A program made the translations under genes and the position numbers. Of a DNA stretch of 64,000 nt, positions 57,704 through 64,000 are shown piece by piece (positions within the stretch are counted from its first letter, which is position 1; each line of letters opens with the position of its first letter). This stretch comes from Chalara sp. BL73 (Eukaryota > Ascomycota > Leotiomycetes > Helotiales), in the NCBI GenBank assembly GCA_918026815.1, contig CAKJVC010000150.1:310001-374000 (forward strand). Direction: 5' to 3'. The notes under the pieces were generated by a model. That model was not told the DNA's origin. It did no database searches and saw only the letters and a list, made by a program, of their open reading frames with translations.

Positions 57704-58882
57704 TCATTTACCCTTTCCTAGTCTAAGAGAACACATCACCAAAGGATTTTTGTCGTGATACCAAGCAGCTGGTGCGTCTTTATCCTTCACAAGCGTTCCA
57801 AAATACTCAAAAAGACTGTCATGGCCTCGGAACCATGCACGGTCATTGCTATCACGCATTAACCCCATTTCTTTTCCGAGACTATCGAGTGCCTTGATCA
57901 AGAAAGTGACATTCCAGCTTACACCTGGCGTCGACGAGCTCAAATGTACAACGAATGCCACGGCTTCGGCGAACACTTCTGCGACACTTTGGTCATAGTC
58001 AGGTAGGAGTAGTCCTTCGCCTGCTAGTCCGAGAAGTCCGTAAAATTTGTCCCTTGGATCCGAGCATTCATTCTTGCAGAACTGCATACAGCGAAGAAAT
58101 TCTGCATTTGGATGTTCAAATCCTGAACTAGGCTCAATATCCTGCAGCAATGGGCCGAGTACTTTTGTCGGTTTCTCCACGATCATGATCTCGTCACATC
58201 CAAACATGGATGTCCAGGTGTGCATTTGCTGCAGTCGCAAATATGTACTCCCACACATAAATGTGATGCATTTAGCAAGCCGAATCTCTTGTATTATCCA
58301 GAGCCGAGACCAATATGGATTTTGGTCTATGATCGACATTGCATTGATCTCTCTTGGGTAGCCTATCCGATTGGTGATATCAGCTTTGATGGCTTCAAAT
58401 GCCTGTTGAGTTTCCTGGTCATCCTGTCCAAGCCAAGCGACAACTTGTCGAGCCTGTCGATATATGGCCCCCATGAGGCGCACCTGATGATTCCTCTCTT
58501 GGTAATTCCGTTGATCGATGCACAATTGGTCTATCCATAACCACGCTTCGTTGGGTGATTGCGCATAATCAGAATACTCGCAGAAGGCCTCGGTGTAGTA
58601 GACCTGAGTCCTGGTTTGGTATGACACAAGAAAATCATACAGGTTCCATCGCACTTGCAACATCCCTCCATCAACTATAAGATCCTTCTCCCCGCCGGCA
58701 GTGCCCCATGTGTACGAAAGCGCCTGGAAAGGAGGTGCAGCTTCTAAAACATGGACCTCCAATGCTCCAGTCAGCGCATCGCTACTTTGCGTATTTCGAA
58801 GCCGAAACAGTCGTATTTGGGTCTGGGCGAGATTTAATGGCTGATACCTGTAGGCACCAGAAGTAGTATTCGGGACGTCCAT
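57704..58882 (-). CDS. short HET-domain protein
   Basis: One exon, 392 residues, starting MDVPNTTSGAYRYQPL. HET motifs: APPFQALSYTWGTAG at about 50-64; AWLWIDQLCIDQRNYQERN at about 115-133; ARQVVAWLGQDD; NPYWSRLWIIQEIRLA; SDPRDKFYGLLGLAGEG. It ends soon after the HET-flanking helices and lacks the C-terminal GxxFF...GD.V..L module of longer HET proteins. It may be a naturally short form, or the 3' exon may be lost. No stop or frameshift inside. Confidence 0.88.
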   Translation of the reverse strand: MDVPNTTSGAYRYQPLNLAQTQIRLFRLRNTQSSDALTGALEVHVLEAAPPFQALSYTWGTAGGEKDLIVDGGMLQVRWNLYDFLVSYQTRTQVYYTEAFCEYSDYAQSPNEAWLWIDQLCIDQRNYQERNHQVRLMGAIYRQARQVVAWLGQDDQETQQAFEAIKADITNRIGYPREINAMSIIDQNPYWSRLWIIQEIRLAKCITFMCGSTYLRLQQMHTWTSMFGCDEIMIVEKPTKVLGPLLQDIEPSSGFEHPNAEFLRCMQFCKNECSDPRDKFYGLLGLAGEGLLLPDYDQSVAEVFAEAVAFVVHLSSSTPGVSWNVTFLIKALDSLGKEMGLMRDSNDRAWFRGHDSLFEYFGTLVKDKDAPAAWYHDKNPLVMCSLRLGKGK

Positions 58883-59773
58883 ATTGAGGACTGAACAAAT
58901 CTCAATATCATGGATGTGCAGAGAGATTCATATGAAGCAAATTCGCAGGTCTACATGTTTCGAAAGATGAGCCGTCTAAAAGTGGGTCAGACATAGTAGC
59001 AAGGCTTGCCTCAAGAACTGGCTCAGGTACCTGTGGGGTACAACTAGGCAGGGGTGCACAGCCACAAGCATCAAGAAACGAATCCCACTTAAAATAAATA
59101 CAGTTAAATTAATAATAGTTTGTATTGAAACGAACGTACTACTTGGTAGCTGGCCCACATCCCTTGTAAACGGCTATTGTACTGTTCTGGTGATTCAATT
59201 GGTCCAGGCTAGGTGTGGCTGGGCATCATCTCAGCGAGACTTACACACCACAGAATGTTAGGCTTTGTCAAAGTTGCCCTCCTACCTTTCATCCAAAATT
59301 ATTGCGCCAGTTCTCCCAATATATCTCTTCTTCCAGCATCGATACCTGCAAGCCCCCGCACGTGAGTCTATTTGACTTTCACTTGGAGACGAGCATTGCT
59401 GACTTTGTCGCCTGATGCCAAGTAGTGAAAGCACTAGTATGGTGATATTTAGTGATATCGAGCCTCAAGTCATATGAGATCGACTTTTTGATACTACACT
59501 AGTATTAGTATGAGATATCTCGTAGAGCACTAGTACTAATATGAAATTTTGATCTCATATCATATTGGCAATATACTATGATATCATGACAAGGCTAAAA
59601 TGCGGCTCTGCAGCTAAAACGTACCTAAATTGCTGAGGATTTTCTACTCCTTGTCATTTCTGTCACGGTACACGTGATCTATATATAGCAGAATAGGGAA
59701 TTAACGTTTCGGTCAACTCTAGTGCCTTTTTGGCCGTTAACGCAGCAGTAAAACCTATTCCTATTGCTGTCGT
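58883..59773. other. intergenic, AT-rich repeats at 59430-59590
   Basis: No gene. The part 59430-59590 repeats CACTAGTA(T/C)TA(G/A)TATGA and ATATCATGA/TCATATGAGAT-like motifs in both orientations, possibly a decayed MITE. Confidence 0.5.
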
Positions 59774-59945
59774 TGTCACGTCCCGACCCTGGTCGAGCAT
59801 GTGCCCTGCTGCCGAGCCGCTAGGGCTCCCTCGTGTACATATAGCTTGCTCTCCTCGAGCTCTTTCTCCCTTCCTCAGCTATAGATTCTCGTATGATACC
59901 ACCGTTGCCCTCTGTATCTGTAGGTCCACAGCGCGTGTCGCGACA
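59774..59945 (+). mobile_element. family E (LTR5), full-length reference copy
   Basis: TGTCACGTCCCGACCCTG ... ACATATAGCTTGCTCTCC ... GCGCGTGTCGCGACA, 172 bp. No target duplication (GTCGT versus TAATG). Confidence 0.78.
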
Positions 59946-59999
59946 TAATGTTTGAAAGTTATATTGTACGCGTCGCAATAAAAAAACGCGAAGCGCGTT

Positions 60000-60070
60000 T
60001 TCTTGGCATGGCTTATTCTATGCTTGGCATATGCCGAGAAGAGATTTCTAGCCTGGCCCAACTGTAACCC
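60000..60070. mobile_element. right-end fragment of the MITE family
   Basis: Contains TTCTTGGCAT, ATGCTTGGCATATGCC and the terminus TTTCTAGCCTGGCCCAACTG followed by TAACCC, matching the right end of the element at 45163-45847. The left part is missing. Confidence 0.6.
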
Positions 60071-60511
60071 CGTCTATCGTTATGTACAGAAGTATATGCG
60101 CATGTGGTCCAAGCGTCGCAGGTGTGCTATTCACTCGACCCACATGACCTTGGTTGCATACCAACAATGAGGGCACTCTTTAAATCCATCTTCAGCATCG
60201 AGTGGGCCCAGAATGGGCCTCTTCTGGCTTCGTGATGACCCTTTGAATACGACGGGGAAGGTTTTGAGAAGATGGGATCCTGTATGATGACGAAGAGAAG
60301 CTGTCGCGTAGGCGGCCAATGGGTGCGCGGTGCCTGGGCAGAGGGGTGTACCAGGCATACGGTGCGCGGTTAGCCGAAAACTGGTTAACAAACCCCACAA
60401 AACAGCGGCTAACCCCGCCCCCCCACAAAACGGCAGCTGGTTAACCGTGACACCGTGTATTAAAGAACACAGCCCTCATTGTTAACACAGCCTTAGCATC
60501 AGCCTCGTCAC
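60071..60511. other. no gene seen (upstream of next gene)
   Basis: GC-rich part with several CGGTTAACC-like GGTTA/TAACC motifs at about 60360-60440. No coding evidence. Confidence 0.45.
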
Positions 60512-62283
60512 ATGAGAAAGCATAATCCTCCTGAAAGAAGAAACTTGCCTCCATACAAAATAGGAAGAAACAGGCTCACAGGCTTGTCGTCTACTTTTCT
60601 CAAATTCAATCCATTAATAAATCCAAACCTAGAAGTTCCATCTCTAATGTCAGGTACCAACGTGGCTCCTGAGCATCAGGCGTCACATGTCTACAGAGAC
60701 ACCCAAGTGCTCGGATATGATTTTGAGTTACACTATGGTCTCACTTATAAGAGCGTAAGAGACATTTTGGAGGAAATCTTGGAGGATATTTCCTCAAATA
60801 AACATGTCCACAACTGGGACAAAAAGCTCCTCACCAGTCCACTCCAGTCACTAGTGAACGCTGGGCGGAAATACTTGAAAGAAAACCGTTATTCCTTGTA
60901 CTACCTCCTTGCCCATTCAATGGTAGAGGAGGCGTTGACAGTTAGCGGGTTCAACCATAAGTCACCTGTTCTGCAAGAAGCTGGTGACATAAGCAGCCAC
61001 CTATTCTTTACCAAGGTTAGGAGTCACTGCTGTCATCAATTTCTGAGAAAGGAACTAACGATGTCTGAAGAGATCGTCTCAAAGTGAGATCCGCCTGGGT
61101 TTACCACCTAAGGACACCATAAATCCATCACTTACTCCGGGAGATGACCTTGCGAGCGAGGACGATGCTAAATTGCTCCATCTTTCTCAAGGTCGAGTTG
61201 TGTAAGTATTAACTTGCCTAGAATACCGATGCAACCACTCCCAGAGTTTGTGACTCTCTGTTATTGACTATCAATGGTATAGGTATATCAAGGAGCAGAT
61301 TCCGCGTCTGGAAAGGGCAACTCTTCTGACGCTTTACGCTTTCTGTATCCGGCTACAATGCGAAGACTACGGCTATATTCGTACTTTCATAGAAAGGCAC
61401 CTAAGCATGCGGAGTATCCTCAAAGAGCCATATCACTGGCAGCAGACATCTCCTCCAGAGTTAGACTCTGTAAGCCAAGGTCTTATTTTCCCGTTTGTCC
61501 CTAGTCACTTCACTTCACACTGGCTTATACAAAGAGAACCAGTCACAGCAGAAGTGTTACAAAAGAGTCAGTCTTTCATGCCATATTACGTACCTTGCAC
61601 TTGACTGTGATAACGCAACCGAAGGCGATGCAGCGGATATGTTTGATCGCTCCGCTATCTTTTCAGTAGATCAATTCAAGGATGTAAAGAACCCTAGCAA
61701 GCTCCAACTCTTCAAAGCATCCTCGTCAATACTATTAACTCTCGCTATCCCCGAAGAATCGGTGTCCCACGAGGAAGAAGTTGGCCTATTGCGAGTACCA
61801 CAGGCTCTATGGACGGTGCTTGCGGTTAACTGCTCCTCTGAATTTGGTTCTGCTTATGAGCCCCGGCAGCATCTGACACCCATTGCTCAATATTTGCGTG
61901 GCATAACTTCGTCCCTATACACGCAGAGGATGAACGCCAAATTAATCTATGAGGCTCTAAAAGACACCCTGAAGAGTTGCGACGGAGCGAGCATATTTGA
62001 TGATGAGCATTTCACCAAGTCAACCACATACCACTGGGCAGTGAGGACGTGTGATGAGCTAAGTGAATCCATCGCCTCGAGCATCAGGTTTATGCGGAGG
62101 GCTCAAGGTCATATAGACAAACTTTGTGTTGAATCTCATATCCTCGAGAGGCTTGGCATAGATTATTGGGCGCAGCAATTGAAAGAGGAAACCTTTGCAC
62201 TAGAGGATCTGCAGGCTCAAATACTTGCAATGAGTTCTCAGGTTCAAGAGCGTGTAAGAATCCCCTATCTCAATATGGAATAG
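60512..62283 (+). CDS. multi-exon protein of unknown function, frame break near 61590
   Basis: Exon 1 runs 60512-61015. A 55-nt intron (GTTAGG ... AACTAACG ... GAAG) leads to 61071-61199 (RSSQSEIRLGLPPKDTINP). A second intron (GTAAGT ... TATAG) leads to YIKEQIPRLERATLLTLYAF. The frame then stays open to about 61604, but the next recognisable block (HITYLALDCDNATEGDAADMF) is in another register, so there is either an unplaced intron or a frameshift near 61580-61600. The remainder is helical, ending in YHWAVRTCDELSESI, an HIDKLCVESHILERLG stretch and EETFALEDLQAQILAMSSQ, a coiled-coil-like tail seen in fungal hypothetical proteins. No function can be named. Confidence 0.6.
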
Positions 62284-62578
62284 CTCCGGGTTATACACAT
62301 TGCTAATATCGGCTTTAGCGTAACGCAGTATGCCCTTCCTTTTGAACCCTGAAACAGTAATAAGCTAAATACTGGATAGCTACACGGAGTTACGGCAGTT
62401 TTAGAGGCCCGGACAGCTCTGCAGCAAGGTAATCGTCTGAAGATATTGGCGTACCTCGCAACGGTATATCTACCACTAACAGCTAGTTCGGTATTTCCCC
62501 CCACCCCCAGTGGCGCTTCATTAGCGTTCTCAGACTATATCAAACTGATAGAAAAACTGCAACCAGTCACTGTACAGC

Positions 62579-63136
62579 ATGAGCGTCCTCCCTAACTCTG
62601 CAACATTCCCATCATTCTTTGTCGTCTTCGCGGTCTTCTTCCTCTCTACCATCCTCCTTGGAACCAACCTCTGGCCACTATTGGCGGGCATACCGTCTAG
62701 ATTTCAGAACCGCCCCCTGGGCCTCTTAGCTCAGCTTTTCGCGTCGTGGATACTACACTACATTGAGGAGTACACCAACATGCTCAACCCTTACTGCGAT
62801 TACACACCCAACATCTCGTACGCCTTGCGCTACCTTTGCATACCCATCATCTTCCGCGGGATTCCTATCTTCATACTTCGCGGGTTCCTCCTCCACGAAA
62901 TCTGCATGCCGAGGGAACAGTACATTCTGTACCTCTACCGCCATAATCGCTTCATGAACGTCAAGTACCACCCCGTCTGGTTTGTCAAGGATGTCATACG
63001 CGCTATTTTCATCCCCGCCTGGCTCGCCCTTGCTACCTCCATTATCTGCTACTTGGTTCTGCTGGATATCTTGTGGGGGTTGGCACTCGGTTTTTACCTG
63101 TTTGTTACGATACTGTTACGGCCTAGTAAACCCTAA
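62579..63136 (+). CDS. small integral membrane protein
   Basis: 185 residues, single exon, with four hydrophobic segments: FVVFAVFFLSTILLG (about 14-28), a weak one near LLAQLFASWILHYI, YLCIPIIFRGIPIFIL (about 88-103) and AWLALATSIICYLVLLDILW (about 148-170). No family was recognised. It lies 296 bp after the previous gene on the same strand. It is probably a real gene because the frame is long, hydrophobicity is regularly spaced and the start is close to the end of the upstream gene's flank. Confidence 0.55.
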   Translation: MSVLPNSATFPSFFVVFAVFFLSTILLGTNLWPLLAGIPSRFQNRPLGLLAQLFASWILHYIEEYTNMLNPYCDYTPNISYALRYLCIPIIFRGIPIFILRGFLLHEICMPREQYILYLYRHNRFMNVKYHPVWFVKDVIRAIFIPAWLALATSIICYLVLLDILWGLALGFYLFVTILLRPSKP

Positions 63137-63723
63137 GGTCTAATAAATAGAAGATCTAGTCCGAGATAGGATGGCCTGAGAGAAGTAGGTATCACAAGTT
63201 TATAAAGAAATAATCTCTCCAGTATACGTCCTCGATCTCAGCTCTCAAGCTTTTCTTCCTATTCGTGAACTGCTTGCGAAGGTCTCCCAGAAGCCTTCTC
63301 GGCTTATCTGCAGCCTTGTCACCTAAGGCATAAAGAGAGTGATCGGCGTTAGTCAATAAAACGAGCATCGCTTGTTAGGATTTGCGGAATCCTATCCGTT
63401 CACGCCATGGCGTGGATTGATAATTATGACTAAGCAACTTCACCACACTGCGTGCGCGTCGTCTTACTGTATTAATTCTACTATTTCTGCCATTAGTTAA
63501 TGTTGTAGGACTTGTGCTAGTTAAACTATGTATAAGGGTAATAGGCTTGAAAGTTTTTAACTTTTTTGTTAAATAGTGGCTAGTTGATTAAACTAGAGCT
63601 TAACACTAGTTGTAATTATAAGGCCCTGTAATTATTGTAAACTTTAGCGCTGTTCAGCGAACGCGCTGGTGGCTCTATAAGCTGTACACCTTATGATTAC
63701 AAAAGCTTGCACTGTTGCTTAGC
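63137..63723. other. no gene seen
   Basis: AT-rich flank before the nested LTRs. Confidence 0.5.
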
Positions 63724-63754
63724 TGTAACAAATAGAGGGCAGCAGGAGGGATTG
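63724..63754 (-). mobile_element. family D (LTR4) end, interrupted
   Basis: TGTAACAAATAGAGGGCAGC then AGGAGGGATTG is the reverse complement of the family D 3' end. It is interrupted at 63755 by a family B LTR. Confidence 0.75.
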
Positions 63755-63844
63755 TGTTGAAATAGAGAGTCACGGAGCTTTCAGAGAGTATAGGGTAAAT
63801 GAGTGTCAATTGCTGAAATTTATAGAACCTAGACTGTAGGAGGG
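63755..63844 (+). mobile_element. family B (LTR2) 5' part, interrupted
   Basis: TGTTGAAATAGAGAGTCACG ... TATAGAACCTAGACTGTAGG, then interrupted at 63845 by a family A LTR. Confidence 0.8.
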
Positions 63845-64000
63845 TGTCACGGCCCTGGCCTTCTGGGGCGGAGCTCACCACCGGATCCCCAGAGCTCGGA
63901 CAGAGCACAGCACCGGATGCCCCAGAGCTCAGGCGGAGCTCAGCACCGGACACCGCAAAGCTCGCCTATCCTGGCCTCCGGCCAGTTCCTGTATATAAAG
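63845..64000 (-). mobile_element. family A (LTR1), runs off the window
   Basis: TGTCACGGCCCTGGCCTTC ... TCCTGTATATAAAG to the last base. It is the long form with repeated CAGCACCGGA segments. The innermost of three nested LTRs. Confidence 0.85.

Noticed and set aside
1..64000. CRISPR arrays, bacterial operons, riboswitches, rRNA
   Set aside because: None seen; intron-containing fungal genes throughout and no regularly spaced short repeats with unique spacers.

Overview
This window looks like an accessory, repeat-rich region of a filamentous ascomycete genome (Pezizomycotina). Three things point there: 46-87 nt introns with GT...AG ends and CTAAC-type branch sites, several HET-domain heterokaryon-incompatibility genes, and fungal-only families such as Fungal_trans_2. 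No species is named. All identities come from reading motifs; no search was run.

Layout. 0.3-6.2 kb: a possible retroelement fragment, then a NACHT-WD40 NOD-like receptor (NLR) with 13 near-identical 42-residue WD40 units and one frameshift, bracketed by a ~135 bp direct repeat. 7.6-15.9 kb: a TPR/ZZ-finger/HET fusion gene, a truncated HET gene cut by a solo LTR, and an intact HET gene. 18.8-21 kb: a seven-unit PLL/DUF346-like beta-propeller lectin and a multi-pass membrane protein. 22.5-27.1 kb: an LTR cluster, a decayed amidase and a decayed PAQR receptor. 27.7-34.1 kb: a membrane protein, an unknown globular protein and a single-pass cysteine-rich surface protein. 35-43.2 kb: nested solo LTRs, a chimeric gene joining a trypsin-fold protease domain (Cys in the nucleophile position) to a Fungal_trans_2 domain, and a tail-anchored membrane protein. 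45-48.7 kb: a DNA-transposon-like element holding an LTR, then a multi-pass membrane protein. 49-56 kb: LTRs and another HET gene. 57.7-63.1 kb: a short HET gene and two unnamed genes. The window ends inside a three-level LTR nest.

Twenty-five LTR-like copies fall into five families, which I call A (LTR1), B (LTR2), C (LTR3), D (LTR4) and E (LTR5). All start TG and end CA; several have clean 5-bp target duplications. None has an internal coding region, so they are read as solo LTRs or fragments. Four genes are broken by insertions, and inactivating changes in three of them are C-to-T on the coding strand, two of them CpA to TpA, which is consistent with RIP.

The recurring theme is allorecognition or innate immunity (NLR plus five HET loci). 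The most unusual item is the protease/Fungal_trans_2 chimera at 36932-41315. Its four exons sum to an exact multiple of three once the 265 bp LTR insertion is removed.
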